Notes: generated by a model not told the origin, from the letters alone. A stretch of 54,276 bases of DNA from Thermoanaerobaculum sp. (GCA_021154885.1 JAJKHS010000154.1:1-54276), one strand, 5' to 3'; shown: positions 35,485 to 45,963, counted from the first letter of the stretch. Program-made: numbers and translations.

Positions 35485-36807
35485 ATGAGAAAGGCTGCAC
35501 TCTGTTTCAGCGTCCTGGCCCTCGGAGTGGTGACCGCGGCCGGAGCGGGCACGTTCTATGTGCCCGTCGTCCAACCCTCTGCGTCGGACGGCCACCGTCT
35601 CCCCACCCATTTGTGGATCTCGAACCTTGGCACCGGAGAGACCTCGTACCGTACCTCCTTCCTGCCCGTGGGCGTGGATGGCGCGGCTTTCAAGAGCATC
35701 GCCGAATCCGCGCCGCAGAAGGTGAAAGTGGGCCGCATCCAGGTGGTCGACGACGCGGCCGAGAGCGGCCGGACCGGGCTCCTCGCCATCGAGGCGGAGT
35801 CCGAGCTCCAGGTGGACGCCTGGGTCGAGACCCGCCACGGCCGCCAGACCTTCATGGGCGGCCTGCCGATCATCTCCGAGGCGAACCGCTTCGAAGCCGG
35901 CAGCGAGGCCTTCCTCAACGGCGTCTCCCCGGTCCGCACGGCCCAGCTCGCCCTGGTGAACGTCGGCGCCGACTCGACCTCCTGCAGCGTCGACTTCGTT
36001 CGCATGGACGGCACCCTGGCCGGCGGCAACGCCCAGGTCGTCCTGCCGGCGGTGTCGATGAAGCTGTTCGACGACGCGCTCGGCCTGAGCGGGATGACGG
36101 AGGACGTCAGCGTCCGCGCCACTTGCGACCAGCCGTTCTATGCCTTCTCCGTCGAGAAGAACCCCCGCAACTCGCGCGTCTCCTTCATCTCGCCCGCGAA
36201 CGAGGCCAAGCTGGCGCCGGTCACGGCGGAGGCCACGGCCCCCATCGTCTTCGAGCGCCCGGGGCAGATCCATTTCGCCACCAAGGCCACCCCGAAGCTC
36301 AAGCAGGCAGTACCCGTGACCAAGGCGCTGCAGCTCGACCGGCTGGTCTGGGACCTGGACATCACGGTGGGCCCGTGGAACGCCCAGGCTCCTGCCTGCG
36401 CCCATAACATCGCCTTCTTCCACCGTGGGCGGTTCCGCAGCAACTGCTTCAGCAACCTCAATGCCTTCGGCCCCAACAAGTATTGGATGAAGAACAACCA
36501 GAACATCGATCAGCCGGCCGGCGCCAACACCAATAACCGGATCAACTTCCGGTTCCAGCAGGGCACCACCTACCATGTCAACTATGTGTTCGACGCCGTC
36601 AACAAGCAGGTCCACGTCATCCTCCAGGAGGGCGGTCACGACGTGGCCCACCTCGACATGCCCGCCACGGCGCAGAACCATATCCTCACCGTGCCGGCCA
36701 CCGGCCTGATGCTGGAGATGGGCAACCTCACCAACCAGGTGGGCTGCGAGGTCGCCAGCCTCGGCTGGACGTGGTCCAACCTCCGCCTGACCATGTTCCC
36801 GCACTGA
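35485..36807 (+). CDS. Secreted protein of unknown function with lectin-like C-terminal half
   Basis: The product has 440 residues from ATG 35485, chosen because it opens a signal peptide (MRKAALCFSVLAL...AGA). The next 200 residues (FYVPVVQPSASDGHRLPTHL, then repeated beta segments) resemble a module I associate with secreted Acidobacteriota proteins that start FxxPxV and contain WxxNLG. Residues about 270-440 look like a beta-sandwich, perhaps concanavalin-like, with RINFRFQQGTTYHVNYVFD and two Cys pairs. No catalytic motif is visible. It ends 27 bases before a strong terminator and appears monocistronic. Confidence 0.75.
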   Translation: MRKAALCFSVLALGVVTAAGAGTFYVPVVQPSASDGHRLPTHLWISNLGTGETSYRTSFLPVGVDGAAFKSIAESAPQKVKVGRIQVVDDAAESGRTGLLAIEAESELQVDAWVETRHGRQTFMGGLPIISEANRFEAGSEAFLNGVSPVRTAQLALVNVGADSTSCSVDFVRMDGTLAGGNAQVVLPAVSMKLFDDALGLSGMTEDVSVRATCDQPFYAFSVEKNPRNSRVSFISPANEAKLAPVTAEATAPIVFERPGQIHFATKATPKLKQAVPVTKALQLDRLVWDLDITVGPWNAQAPACAHNIAFFHRGRFRSNCFSNLNAFGPNKYWMKNNQNIDQPAGANTNNRINFRFQQGTTYHVNYVFDAVNKQVHVILQEGGHDVAHLDMPATAQNHILTVPATGLMLEMGNLTNQVGCEVASLGWTWSNLRLTMFPH

Positions 36808-36833
36808 GCCGCGAGCTCGCACGGGAGCGACGG

Positions 36834-36867
36834 ACGGGCCGGCGGCAACGCCGGCCCGTTTTCATTT
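36834..36867 (+). terminator. Rho-independent terminator
   Basis: A perfect 11-bp stem, ACGGGCCGGCG (36834-36844) and CGCCGGCCCGT (36849-36859), with a GCAA tetraloop is followed by TTTTCATTT. It lies 27 bases after the stop of the secreted protein gene. On the other strand it sits behind the carbamate kinase gene, though without a good U-tract there. Confidence 0.9.
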
Positions 36868-36885
36868 CAGGCCGGCCTCGCCGAG

Positions 36886-37818
36886 TCAGGGATAAAGCTC
36901 GACGCCCTCCACCTGCGGGGTCACCAGCGTGCCGGCCTCGCCACGGGTGATGCGGACGATGTCGGCGAGGGCGCCGATGGCGGCGGTCTTGCCGGTGCGG
37001 GTGGCGAACTCGATGGCCGCCTCCACCTTCGGCCCCATGGAGCCCGCGGCGAAGCCAAAGCCGGCCAGCGCCTCGGGCGACACGCGGCGGATGGCTTTCT
37101 GGGTGGGCTTTCCCCAGTCGAGATAGACGGCGTCGGCGTCCGTCGCCATGACGAAGAGGTCCGCCTCCAGCTCCCGGGCCAGCAGGGCGCTCGCCCGGTC
37201 CTTGTCCACCACGCACTCGGCGCCGTGGAGGGTTCGGTTCGGACCATACATGGTGGGGATGCCGCCGCCGCCAGCGCAGATGACGATGCACCCCTTCTCC
37301 AGCAGCCACTTGACGGGCCGGATCTGGAAGATCCGTTTCGGCTTCGGCGAGGGCACCACGCGGCGGAAGCCCTTGCCGTCCGGCGCCAGGGTCCACCCCT
37401 TCTCCGCCGCGAGGCGCCGGGCGTCCTCCTCGTCGTAGACCGGACCGATGGGCTTCGTGGGGTGCTGGAACGCCGGATCGTCGGGATCGACCTCCACCAT
37501 CGAGAGGATGGTGGCGAACGGCTGCTCGAACGGGAGGATGTTACCCAGCTCCTGCTCGATCATGTAGCCGATCATCCCCTCCGTCTGGGCGCCCAGGACG
37601 TCCAGCGGGTAGGTCCCGACCTTCTCGTACGCCTCCCCCTGGAGGGCGAGGAGGCCCACCTGGGGACCGTTGCCGTGGGAGATGACGAGCTGATGCTCGC
37701 GGGCGAGAGGTGCCAGGGCCTCGGCGGCGACGCGGACGTTCCGCCGCTGATTCTCGGCCGTCATCTCCTCGCCACGCCGCAACAGGGCGTTGCCGCCCAG
37801 GGCCACCACGATTCGCAT
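36886..37818 (-). CDS. arcC: Carbamate kinase
   Basis: The 310-residue enzyme matches carbamate kinase throughout: [12 protein letters not shown] at the start, [31 protein letters not shown], a [13 protein letters not shown] nucleotide motif, [12 protein letters not shown], and [14 protein letters not shown] near the C-terminus. It transfers phosphate between carbamoyl phosphate and ADP, making ATP in arginine or purine breakdown. No arcA or arcB neighbours are present, so the pathway cannot be told from context. carB, which makes the same metabolite, lies about 5 kb away and is probably unrelated in regulation. Confidence 0.95.
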   Translation of the reverse strand: MRIVVALGGNALLRRGEEMTAENQRRNVRVAAEALAPLAREHQLVISHGNGPQVGLLALQGEAYEKVGTYPLDVLGAQTEGMIGYMIEQELGNILPFEQPFATILSMVEVDPDDPAFQHPTKPIGPVYDEEDARRLAAEKGWTLAPDGKGFRRVVPSPKPKRIFQIRPVKWLLEKGCIVICAGGGGIPTMYGPNRTLHGAECVVDKDRASALLARELEADLFVMATDADAVYLDWGKPTQKAIRRVSPEALAGFGFAAGSMGPKVEAAIEFATRTGKTAAIGALADIVRITRGEAGTLVTPQVEGVELYP

Positions 37819-37974
37819 AGAAAGTCCTCGACGCGAAGTCCCCGGGAGCTACGTGTCCGGGGAGGCGGAAGTCTACTCCCGGAGGGGCGTCCGCAGGAAC
37901 GGACCCGTCTTCCACGTTCCGTGATAGAATAACGGCTCTTGGAAGCGGGAGCGTTCAGGGAGAAATTCAACGTC

Positions 37975-38526
37975 ATGACCGATCAAGATCTCAGGGACAT
38001 CGTCGCCTCGATGGCGCAGGAAAACAAAACGTGGGCGCAGGAGAACAAACAGCGGATCCAGGAGACGGACCGGCAGTTGCGCGAGCTCGGGAAACAGATC
38101 GGCGGCCTGGGAGAGAAGTTCGGCAGCTTCACCGAGGGGCTGGCGTTCCCGTCCATGAAGAAGATCCTGACGAAGAAGTTCCACATGGACTTCGTCGCGC
38201 CCTACGTGGAGCGCAGGCGGAATGGCCGCTCCATGGAGCTGGACGTGCTCGCCTACTCCAACTCCACCGTCCGCGCAGCCTACGTCGTCGAGGTGAAGAG
38301 TCACCTCCGCCTCGACGCCATCCAGCAGATGAAGACGATGCTCCGCGATTTCCGGGAGTTCTTCCCCGAGCACGCGGACAAGAAGGTCTACGGCATCCTG
38401 GCAGCCGTCCATACTCCGGAAAGGGTACGAGAAAAGGTCCTGCGGGAAGGCATTTACGTGGCGAGCATCCACGACGGCCAGTTCGAGCTCCAGGTTCCCG
38501 AAGACTTCCAGCCTCGGGCTTTCTGA
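37975..38526 (+). CDS. DUF3782-like protein with PD-(D/E)XK nuclease-type fold
   Basis: This 183-residue protein begins at ATG 37975 and has a coiled-coil N-terminus (about residues 1-55: QENKTWAQENKQRIQETDRQ). The C-terminal alpha/beta domain carries SMELDVLAY followed by AYVVEVKSHL, the D...ExK arrangement of PD-(D/E)XK nucleases. Relatives are common in cyanobacteria and Acidobacteriota as DUF3782; biochemical roles are unknown. The gene is divergent from carbamate kinase. TAGAAT at about 37925 may be its -10 element. It looks complete. Confidence 0.8.
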   Translation: MTDQDLRDIVASMAQENKTWAQENKQRIQETDRQLRELGKQIGGLGEKFGSFTEGLAFPSMKKILTKKFHMDFVAPYVERRRNGRSMELDVLAYSNSTVRAAYVVEVKSHLRLDAIQQMKTMLRDFREFFPEHADKKVYGILAAVHTPERVREKVLREGIYVASIHDGQFELQVPEDFQPRAF

Positions 38527-38557
38527 AACTTAGCCGCCCGTCCGTCGCAGCCTCAAC

Positions 38558-41035
38558 CTACTCGTATCGGATCGCCTCCAGCGGCTCGACCGATGCCGCC
38601 CGCTCGGCGGGGAGCCAGCTCGCCATCAGGGCCACGGCGGCCAGCAGCACGGGCACGGCGGCGAAGATGCCGGGATCGAGCGGGCTGGTGTCGAAGAGCA
38701 GGGCGATCAGCAGCCGGGTCGCCGCGAAGGCGCCGAGGAGGCCGAGGGTGATCCCCACGAGGCTGATCACCAGCCCCTCGCGCAATACCATGCGGGCGAT
38801 GTCCCCGCGGGCGGCGCCCAGGGCCATGCGCACCCCGATCTCCCGCGTCCGCTGGCTCACCACGTAGGAGATGACGCCGTAGATCCCCACCGTCCCCAGC
38901 ACCACCGCCACGGCGGCGGCGATCACCAGCAGCAGCATGGTGAAGGAGGTGCGCGCCATGGAGCGGGCCAGCACCTCCGCCATCGGCCGCACGTCTTCGA
39001 GCGCCAGGTTGGGATCGAGCGACCAGATGGCGTTGCGGACAGGCGTCACCAGCGACGCCGGCGCGACCCGGCCACGCAACACCAGGGACACGTCCCGCGA
39101 TACGTAATCCGTGTCCGCCCCCTTCGTCGCCGTCTCGAGGACGCGCATCAACGGTAGATAGACCGTCTCCTGGGCCTTCTTGTCCAAGCCGAGATCGTGC
39201 ACGCTGCCGACCACGCCGACGATCGTGTACCAGGGATGCTTCTCGCGGCTGACGCCGTTCATCAGCCGCTTGCCCAAGGGGCTCTGGCCGGGCCAGAAGC
39301 GCTCGGCCAGGGCCTGGCTCACCACCACGTCGCCGGAGCGCTGGCCGGGATCGAGGCGGTCGAACACGCGTCCGGTCAGAAGCGGGATGCGCATCGCCGC
39401 GAAATAGCCGGGGCTGGTGTAGCGGGTGCCCAGGAGGGGCGGCACCGTGTCCTTCGGCAGGGGGAAATCCTCGAAGGTGTAGCCGCTGTTCGAGTTGCCC
39501 CCGGAGAGCGGGAGAATCGACACCGTGCCCGCGCTGACCACGCCCGGCACGGCCCGCACTTTTTCCAGGAGCTGCTGGACGAAGCGGGCCGTGGCCGGAG
39601 AGTCCGCGTAGCGGGCCGGCGGCAGGTACAGGCGCAGGGTGAGGACGTCCTGGGGATCGAACCCCGGGCTCACGCCGCGCAGCCGCCAGAAGCTCTTGGC
39701 CATCAGGCCCGAGCTCACCAGCAGCACCAGCGCCAGGGCCATCTGCACCACCACCAGGACGGCGCGGGTCCAGAGCCGTGCCCGGCCCGCCGAGCCGCCG
39801 CGCCCGCCTTCCTTGAGGGCGGGCACCATTTCCGGCCGGCCAAAGCGCAGCAGGGCGAAGCCGCCGCAGACGAGGCCTGCGGCGATGGAGATGGCCAGGG
39901 TGAAAGCCAGCACGGAGCCATCGATGCCGATCTCCTCCAGCCGCGGAATGCCCTCGGGCTTCAGGCTCACCAGCAGGCGCACTCCCGCGGCCGCGAGCCC
40001 CAGTCCCAGAATGCCGCCGAGCAGGGCGAGGGCGACGCTCTCACTCAGGAAGAGACGGGCGACGTCGCGGCGCGAAGCGCCCAGGGCGGTGCGCACGGCC
40101 ACCTCCCGCTGGCGCCCCTCGGCCCGCACCAGAAAGAGGTTCGCCACGTTGGCGCAGGCGATCACGAGGATGATGCCGACGCTGCCGAGGAGCAGCCACA
40201 GCACCCGCTGCACGTCGCCCACCAGGTCGTCGCGCAGGGAGTGGACGAGCACCGAGAGCCTGACGCTGGCGATCATGCCGCGGCTGACGTCCCGTTCGCC
40301 ATAGTCCTCCGCGAGCCGCCAGACGAGGCTCGACAGCTCATGGGCGGCCTGTTGCCGTGTGACCCCAGGCTTGAGCCGGCCGACGCCGGTGTAGCTGAAG
40401 TTCCCCACCACGGGCTTGGCGGGATCGATGGCCAGCGGCTGCCACAGCTCGGCCCGGACCGAGGGGAACCGGAACTCCGCGGGCATGACGCCCACCACCC
40501 GGGTGGCCACGCCGTCGATCTGCAGCACCTGGTCGAGGACGTCGCGCCGGCCGCCGTACCGCCGCTGCCACAGCTCGTGGGAGAGCACGGTCACCTTTTC
40601 GGCACCGGGCAGGTCGTCGGCCTCCTGAAAAGTGCGGCCCAGCAGGGCAGGGACCTTCAGCACGGAGAAGAGGCTGGCCGTCATCCCTACCGCTCCCACC
40701 CGCTCCGGCCGGTCGCCGCCGGTCAGAGTGACCGAGCCCTGGCCGTAGATCCCCAGGTCCTCCAGCACGTGGTTGTGCCGGCGATAGACGAGATAGCTCC
40801 CTTCCGAGTGCTCGAACTGGTCGAGGTTCATCCCCGGCGCGCGGTTCCACACCGCCACCAGCCGCTCCGGCTCGGGGTACGGCAGGGGGCGGATGAGCAC
40901 GGCGTTGGCCACCGTGAAGATCGCCGCGTTGGCGCCGATGCCCACCGCCAGCGTGAAGATCACGATCGCCAGGAACCCCGGGTTGGAGCGGAAGCCCCGG
41001 AAGAGGGCGCGGATGGAAGACAGGATAGTGAGCAT
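38558..41035 (-). CDS. ADOP-type ABC transporter permease (MacB/FtsX-like, duplicated)
   Basis: The 825-residue protein has two MacB-periplasmic plus FtsX halves. An N-terminal membrane helix opens with FTLAVGIGANAAIFTVANAVLIRPLPYP, the hallmark of the acidobacterial duplicated orphan permease family. FtsX membrane blocks lie at about 265-400 (REVAVRTALGASRRDVARL) and about 695-815 (REIGVRMALGAARGDIARM). Family members lack an adjacent ATPase gene, and that is so here. They are thought to work in export or envelope processes. AGG-rich sequence precedes the ATG. Confidence 0.92.
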   Translation of the reverse strand: MLTILSSIRALFRGFRSNPGFLAIVIFTLAVGIGANAAIFTVANAVLIRPLPYPEPERLVAVWNRAPGMNLDQFEHSEGSYLVYRRHNHVLEDLGIYGQGSVTLTGGDRPERVGAVGMTASLFSVLKVPALLGRTFQEADDLPGAEKVTVLSHELWQRRYGGRRDVLDQVLQIDGVATRVVGVMPAEFRFPSVRAELWQPLAIDPAKPVVGNFSYTGVGRLKPGVTRQQAAHELSSLVWRLAEDYGERDVSRGMIASVRLSVLVHSLRDDLVGDVQRVLWLLLGSVGIILVIACANVANLFLVRAEGRQREVAVRTALGASRRDVARLFLSESVALALLGGILGLGLAAAGVRLLVSLKPEGIPRLEEIGIDGSVLAFTLAISIAAGLVCGGFALLRFGRPEMVPALKEGGRGGSAGRARLWTRAVLVVVQMALALVLLVSSGLMAKSFWRLRGVSPGFDPQDVLTLRLYLPPARYADSPATARFVQQLLEKVRAVPGVVSAGTVSILPLSGGNSNSGYTFEDFPLPKDTVPPLLGTRYTSPGYFAAMRIPLLTGRVFDRLDPGQRSGDVVVSQALAERFWPGQSPLGKRLMNGVSREKHPWYTIVGVVGSVHDLGLDKKAQETVYLPLMRVLETATKGADTDYVSRDVSLVLRGRVAPASLVTPVRNAIWSLDPNLALEDVRPMAEVLARSMARTSFTMLLLVIAAAVAVVLGTVGIYGVISYVVSQRTREIGVRMALGAARGDIARMVLREGLVISLVGITLGLLGAFAATRLLIALLFDTSPLDPGIFAAVPVLLAAVALMASWLPAERAASVEPLEAIRYE

Positions 41036-41088
41036 GGCAAAGCCCTCCGGGAGGAGCCTACAAGATTACGAGGAGGGCGCCGGGAAGG

Positions 41089-41721
41089 TTACAGGCCCAC
41101 GGCATTCAGGCTGAACGCCACGCTCAGCACGTAGTACACGGCCACGATCTTGCCGTCCCGCGTGGCCGGCTGGAAGGTCCAGCTCTGGACCGCGGCGAGG
41201 GCGGCGCCGTCGAGGCTGGGCACTCCCTTCAGGACCCTGGAACGGCGTGCGCAGCCTTCCTGGTCGATGATGGCCTCCACGATCACCGTGCCCTGCATCC
41301 CCGCCTTGCGGGCCTCGGGCGGATACCGCCGCACCGGCTCGCCGATGAGCTCGGGGCGTTGAGTGCCCGCCCCTACCTTCAGCGCATTCTCTTCGAGCCC
41401 TGGCAGATCCTCCGGGAAGTAGGCGCGGGACAGGCAGAGGACCTGACGGGCCGCGTTCCGCTCCGCGGGCGGATGGTCTTCGTTCAGGAATCGCCGCGTG
41501 GAATCGATGGCCCCCCGCAGCATCTTCTCCTCCGCCGGAGCGGGTTTCTTCAGGGCCGGTCCCGACTGGAGCACGATCTGCTGGAGCTCCTTGGCAGCCT
41601 CTACGAACCGGCCCTGGGAGAGCGACTGCTGGACCCGATCGAGGCCGGCCTGGGTATGAAGAGCCGGACCGGCCAGGAGGAGCAACGGGGCCCAGAACCC
41701 GAACAAGGCGCGCTCGGTCAT
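41089..41721 (-). CDS. Exported protein with C-terminal TonB domain
   Basis: The product is 210 residues with a hydrophobic signal (about 8-24) and a helical middle. Its TonB C-terminal domain spans about residues 125-210 (RRYPPEARKAGMQGTVIVEAIIDQ, LDGAALAAVQSWTFQPAT). It lacks the Pro-rich spacer and the membrane anchor of true TonB, so it may be a periplasmic TonB-box-like protein rather than an energy transducer. Its ATG overlaps the stop of the orphan antitoxin gene (ATGA), so the two are co-translated, which is an odd pairing. Confidence 0.8.
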   Translation of the reverse strand: MTERALFGFWAPLLLLAGPALHTQAGLDRVQQSLSQGRFVEAAKELQQIVLQSGPALKKPAPAEEKMLRGAIDSTRRFLNEDHPPAERNAARQVLCLSRAYFPEDLPGLEENALKVGAGTQRPELIGEPVRRYPPEARKAGMQGTVIVEAIIDQEGCARRSRVLKGVPSLDGAALAAVQSWTFQPATRDGKIVAVYYVLSVAFSLNAVGL

Positions 41722-41960
41722 TGCGGCAGTATAGTTGGACCGCGCTCCGCGGCGACCGCCTCCGCCACGGACTCGGTCAGATCCACTCTGCCGTGGCTTC
41801 GAAGCCGCTCCAGGAGCTCCCCAGGGGTGGGCTTGGCGAGCGACCGTTCGAGCTCTCGCAGGAGGTACTCCGAAATCGACATCCCCGCCAGGGCCGCACG
41901 CGTCTTGAGCTTCCGGTGGAGGTCGTCGGGGACGTTGCGGATTTGGACCGTCACAACCAT
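41718..41960 (-). CDS. FitA-like ribbon-helix-helix antitoxin, orphan
   Basis: This 80-residue protein has an N-terminal RHH domain typical of FitA/VapB antitoxins (VTVQIRNVPDDLHRKLKTRA, SISEYLLRELE) and a C-terminal tail for toxin binding. Normally a PIN toxin starts at or overlaps its stop. Here the overlapping gene encodes a TonB-domain protein instead. The antitoxin may still autoregulate, which would put the TonB-domain gene under its control. Confidence 0.85.
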   Translation of the reverse strand: MVVTVQIRNVPDDLHRKLKTRAALAGMSISEYLLRELERSLAKPTPGELLERLRSHGRVDLTESVAEAVAAERGPTILPQ

Positions 41961-42051
41961 GTTCTTAGTCTACTTGCATATGCGGCCTGAGGCGGGCCGG
42001 CCCGATCAGAGCCTTGCTGCGTCCTCTCTAGTGAGGTAGCCTAGCGTCGCG

Positions 42052-42291
42052 ATGGACTGGCACGACTACATCCAAGCGGATCCTGAAATCCTGGCCGGAA
42101 AGCCGGTCGTTAAGGGAACTCGCTTGGCCGTGGAGTTTCTGCTTGGACTCCTGGGCGCGGGCTGGACCTCGGATCAGATCCTCTCGAACTACCCAACACT
42201 CACCCCGGCGGGTCTCCAAGCCGTCTTCGCCTTCGCCGCGGAATCCCTCCAGGACGAAAGCGTCTACTCTCTCCATCTCCGCACCGCGTGA
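42052..42291 (+). CDS. DUF433 family antitoxin-like protein
   Basis: This 79-residue protein matches DUF433: the opening IQADPEILAGKPVVKGTRLAVEFLL, then SDQILSNYPTLTPAGLQAVFAFAAE with a winged-HTH-like fold. DUF433 proteins are usually encoded just before a DUF5615 PIN-like protein and are regarded as its antitoxin. That partner follows immediately (ATG one base from this stop). The gene itself is intact. Confidence 0.88.
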   Translation: MDWHDYIQADPEILAGKPVVKGTRLAVEFLLGLLGAGWTSDQILSNYPTLTPAGLQAVFAFAAESLQDESVYSLHLRTA

Positions 42292-42641
42292 ATGCGGCTC
42301 CTCGCCAACGAGAACTTTCCCATCGCGAGTGTTCGTCGACTCCGGGAAAGGGGCACGACGTCTTTGCGGTCGCTGAGTCCATGCCCGCGAGCAAGAACGA
42401 AGGAGTGCTCTCCCTGGCCACCCAAGAAGGTCGAATTCTCCTGACCTTTGATCGTGACTACGGGAAATTGATCTACCGGCGCGGAATGGCAGCCCCTGTA
42501 GGCGTCGTCTACTTGCGGTTCGTGCCTACCACACCCTTACAACCCGCAGAAGTCGTGCTCGACCTCGCACAGGTCGTCAACCTGGAGAACCGGTATACGG
42601 TCGTGGAGCCTCATCAGATCCGACAGAGGCCGTTACGTTGA
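42292..42641 (+). pseudogene. DUF5615 PIN-like toxin, frameshifted
   Basis: From ATG 42292 the reading is MRLLANENFPIASVRRLRERG, the typical DUF5615 start with its catalytic D/E region (ANENF). The continuation HDVFAVAESMPASKN...LLTFDRDYGKLIYRRG is in the next frame. The break falls at the GGGG run 42350-42353, and one extra G would give about 117 continuous residues. The gene is either inactivated, leaving a harmless DUF433 antitoxin, or this is a homopolymer sequencing error. The second half retains FDRDYG with conserved acids. Confidence 0.8.
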
Positions 42642-42672
42642 GAGAAGTCTAAACCAGCTCAAGGAAGTCCCC

Positions 42673-45600
42673 CTACTCCACCCCCATCTCCTGCAACGAC
42701 CGCACACTCAACCCATCCCTCTTCATCGCCGCGATCCCCTCCGCGGCCGCCATGGCGCCGGAGAGGGTGGTGATGCAGGGGATGTCGAACTTCAGGGCGG
42801 TCCTCCGGATGGCGCCGTCGTCCTCGTGGGAGGCGCGGCCGAGAGGGGTGTTCACCACCAGGACGATCTCGCGGTTGATCAGGTGGTCCACGACGTGGGG
42901 CCGGGCTTCGTGGACTTTCAGCATGGTGCGGACCTCAAGGCCGTGGCCGCGCAGGTAGTCCGCCGTGCCGGCCGTGGCCGCCAGCTCGAAGCCCAGCTCC
43001 GCGAGGCGATGGGCGACGGGCAGCAGGCCCGGCTTGTCGCGGTCGTGCACGGAGAGGAACGCCGTGCCTTCGAGGGGCAGGACGTGCCCGGCCCCCAGCC
43101 AGGCCTTGGCGAAGGCGTTGCCGAACGTCAGGCTCTCCCCCATCACCTCGCCGGTGGATTTCATTTCCGGGCCCAGCACGGGGTCCACGCCGGGGAAGCG
43201 ACGAAAGGGGAAGACCGGCGCCTTGACGAAGACGCCCGGCACCTTCGGCTCCTCGGTGAAGCCCAGCTCTTCCAGGCTCTTCCCTGCCATCGCCGCGACG
43301 GCGACCTTCACCAGGGAAATCCCCACCGCCTTGGCAATGAAGGGCACGGTGCGCGAGGCCCGCGGGTTCACCTCCAGGACGTAAATCTTACCGTCCTTGA
43401 GCGCGAACTGGACGTTCATCAGCCCCACCACTCCGAGGCGCAGGGCGAGGCGCCTGGCAATGTCGCGCATGCGGTCCTGGTCCTCGTGCGAGACCTTGTA
43501 GGGCGGCAGCACGGCCACCGAGTCGCCGGAGTGGATGCCCGCCTCTTCGATGTGCTGGAGGATGCCGGCCACCACCGCCTGCCGGCCGTCGCAGAGAAGG
43601 TCGAGGTCCACCTCGAAGGCGTCCTCCAGGAAGCGGTCGACGAGCACCGGCTGCCCCTCGGAGATGGCCGCGGCCTCGTGCATGTAGCGGTCGAGGGTGG
43701 ACTCGTCGTAGACGATGGCCATGGCCCGGCCGCCCAGGACGTAGCTGGGGCGCACGACGACCGGGAAGCCGATCCGCCGCGCCACCCCCAGGGCTTCGTC
43801 GAGCGAGGTGGCGCTGCCGTTCTCCGGTTGGAGGATGCCCTCCTCGGCGAGCAGGTCGCCGAAGCGGCGGCGATCCTCGGCGAGGTCGATGGCGTCCGGC
43901 GGAGTGCCCCAGATGGGCACACCGGCCGCCGCGAGGCCGCGGGCGAGCTTCAAGGGCGTCTGGCCGCCGAGCTGGACGATCACCCCCTCGGGCTTCTCGC
44001 GGGCGAGGATCGCCAGGACATGCTCCAGGGTGAGGGGCTCGAAGTAGAGGCGGTCCGAGGTGTCGTAGTCGGTCGAGACCGTCTCGGGGTTGCAGTTGAC
44101 CATCACCGTCTCGAAGCCCAGCTCGCGCAGGACGAAGGCGGCGTGGACGCAGCAGTAGTCGAACTCGATCCCCTGGCCGATGCGGTTGGGGCCAGAGCCG
44201 AGGATGACCACTTTGCGCCGTTCATCCGGCTCGCTCTCGTCCTCGTCCCCCCAGGTCGAGTAGAGATAGGGCGTGGTGGCCGGGAACTCGGCGGCGCAGG
44301 TGTCCACCCGCTTGTAGACCCGCTCGAGGCCCAGCCGCGCCCGGGCGGCGGCGAGGTCCTTCTCGGCGCAGGCCAGGAGGCCGGCGATGCGCGCGTCCGT
44401 CAACCCGAAAGATTTGGCCTGGCGCAAGAGCGTCCTGGGGGCGGAGGCGAGGTCCCAGCAGGCGAGCTCCGCCTCCAGCTCCACGATCTCGGCGATTTCG
44501 CGCAGGAACCACGGGTCGATGTGCGAGACCTCGGAGACCTCCTCGGGGGTCCACCCCTGGCGCAGGGCGGCGAAGACGGCGAAGAGGCGCTCCCAGTTGG
44601 GGGTCGCCAGCCGCCGGCGCAGGCGCACGGGATCGGACATCCGCCGCTCGCGGGCGGCGGCGCTGCCGTCGAGCTCCAGGGCGGAGAGCCCCTTCATCAG
44701 CGCCTCCTTGAAGGTGGAGCCCATGGCCATCACCTCGCCCACGGACTTCATGGAGGTGCCGAGGGTCGTCGGGGTGTCCGGGAACTTCTCGAAGGCCCAG
44801 CGCGGGATCTTCACCACCGTGTAGTCGAGGGTGGGCTCGAAGGCGGCGAAGGTCTTGCCCGTGATGTCGTTGGGGATCTCGTCGAGCGTATAGCCCACGG
44901 CGAGGAGGGCCGCGATCTTGGCGATGGGAAAGCCGGTCGCCTTGGAGGCCAGGGCGGAGCTCCTGGAGACCCGGGGGTTCATCTCGATCACCACCCGCTC
45001 GCCCGTCTTGGGGTCGACGGCGAACTGGATGTTCGAGCCGCCGGTGGCGACGCCGACGCGACGGATCACCTTGAAGGCGTCGTCCCGCATGTCCTGGTAC
45101 TCGCGGTCCGAGAGGGTCTGCTGGGGAGCCACGGTGATCGAATCGCCGGTGTGGACGCCCATGGCGTCGAAGTTCTCGACCGAGCAGACGACGATGGCGT
45201 TGTCCGCCACGTCGCGCATCACCTCCGGCTCGAACTCCTTCCAGCCGAGGACGGACTGCTCGATGAGCACGCGGTGGGCGGGGCTCGCCTGGAGGGCGAA
45301 GGCCACCACCTCGTCCAGCTCGTCGCGGTTGTAGGCGACGCCGCCCCCCTCGCCGCCGAGGGTGAAGCTGGGACGGATGATCACCGGGTAGCCGACGTCG
45401 TTGGTGATCTCCCGCGCCTCTTCGAGGCTGCCGGCGTAGCCGCTCTTCGGGACCTTGAGCCCCACCTCCTCCATGGCCTGCTTGAAGAGCAGGCGGTCCT
45501 CCCCCAGGCGGAGGGCGTCGATGCTCGCACCCAGCACCTCGACGCCGTAGCGCGCGAGCGCCCCCCGCTCGTCGAGGGCGATGGCGAGGTTGATCCCCGT

Positions 45601-45879
45601 CTGGCCGCCGACCGTGGGGAGCAGGGCGTCCGGCCGCTCCTTTTCCAGAATTTTCTCCACCACCTCGGGCACCAGGGGCTCGACGTAGGTGGCGTCGGAA
45701 AACTCCGGGTCGGTCATGATCGTCGCCGGGTTCGAGTTGACGAGGACGACGCGGTAGCCCTCGCGCTTCAGGACGCGGCAGGCCTGGGTGCCGGAGTAGT
45801 CGAACTCGCAGGCCTGACCGATGACGATCGGACCCGAGCCGAGGACGAGGATGGAGCGGAGATCGGACCGTCTGGGCAT
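42673..45879 (-). CDS. carB: Carbamoyl-phosphate synthase large subunit
   Basis: The 1068-residue protein is full length (E. coli CarB has 1073) and shows two homologous ATP-grasp halves. The N-half has [20 protein letters not shown] and [11 protein letters not shown]; the C-half has [19 protein letters not shown] and [17 protein letters not shown]-terminal MGS-like allosteric domain (from about 930) completes it. It makes carbamoyl phosphate from bicarbonate, ATP and ammonia for pyrimidine and arginine synthesis, with ammonia delivered by CarA. carA is not in the window. I start at MPRRSDL (45879) rather than the longer frame because it aligns with the family start. Confidence 0.97.
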   Translation of the reverse strand: MPRRSDLRSILVLGSGPIVIGQACEFDYSGTQACRVLKREGYRVVLVNSNPATIMTDPEFSDATYVEPLVPEVVEKILEKERPDALLPTVGGQTGINLAIALDERGALARYGVEVLGASIDALRLGEDRLLFKQAMEEVGLKVPKSGYAGSLEEAREITNDVGYPVIIRPSFTLGGEGGGVAYNRDELDEVVAFALQASPAHRVLIEQSVLGWKEFEPEVMRDVADNAIVVCSVENFDAMGVHTGDSITVAPQQTLSDREYQDMRDDAFKVIRRVGVATGGSNIQFAVDPKTGERVVIEMNPRVSRSSALASKATGFPIAKIAALLAVGYTLDEIPNDITGKTFAAFEPTLDYTVVKIPRWAFEKFPDTPTTLGTSMKSVGEVMAMGSTFKEALMKGLSALELDGSAAARERRMSDPVRLRRRLATPNWERLFAVFAALRQGWTPEEVSEVSHIDPWFLREIAEIVELEAELACWDLASAPRTLLRQAKSFGLTDARIAGLLACAEKDLAAARARLGLERVYKRVDTCAAEFPATTPYLYSTWGDEDESEPDERRKVVILGSGPNRIGQGIEFDYCCVHAAFVLRELGFETVMVNCNPETVSTDYDTSDRLYFEPLTLEHVLAILAREKPEGVIVQLGGQTPLKLARGLAAAGVPIWGTPPDAIDLAEDRRRFGDLLAEEGILQPENGSATSLDEALGVARRIGFPVVVRPSYVLGGRAMAIVYDESTLDRYMHEAAAISEGQPVLVDRFLEDAFEVDLDLLCDGRQAVVAGILQHIEEAGIHSGDSVAVLPPYKVSHEDQDRMRDIARRLALRLGVVGLMNVQFALKDGKIYVLEVNPRASRTVPFIAKAVGISLVKVAVAAMAGKSLEELGFTEEPKVPGVFVKAPVFPFRRFPGVDPVLGPEMKSTGEVMGESLTFGNAFAKAWLGAGHVLPLEGTAFLSVHDRDKPGLLPVAHRLAELGFELAATAGTADYLRGHGLEVRTMLKVHEARPHVVDHLINREIVLVVNTPLGRASHEDDGAIRRTALKFDIPCITTLSGAMAAAEGIAAMKRDGLSVRSLQEMGVE

Positions 45880-45963
45880 GGCGGGGCGGAAGTGTACACG
45901 ACCCAAAGAAGTTGGAAGAAGAAGCCGGCGGGACGCCGGCGGTCCCAGGGAGGGTCTGGCACG

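Noticed and set aside
36886..45879. Functional link between carbamate kinase and carB as one arginine/pyrimidine locus
   Set aside because: They are separated by unrelated genes on both strands, and no arcA, arcB, carA or pyr gene is present.
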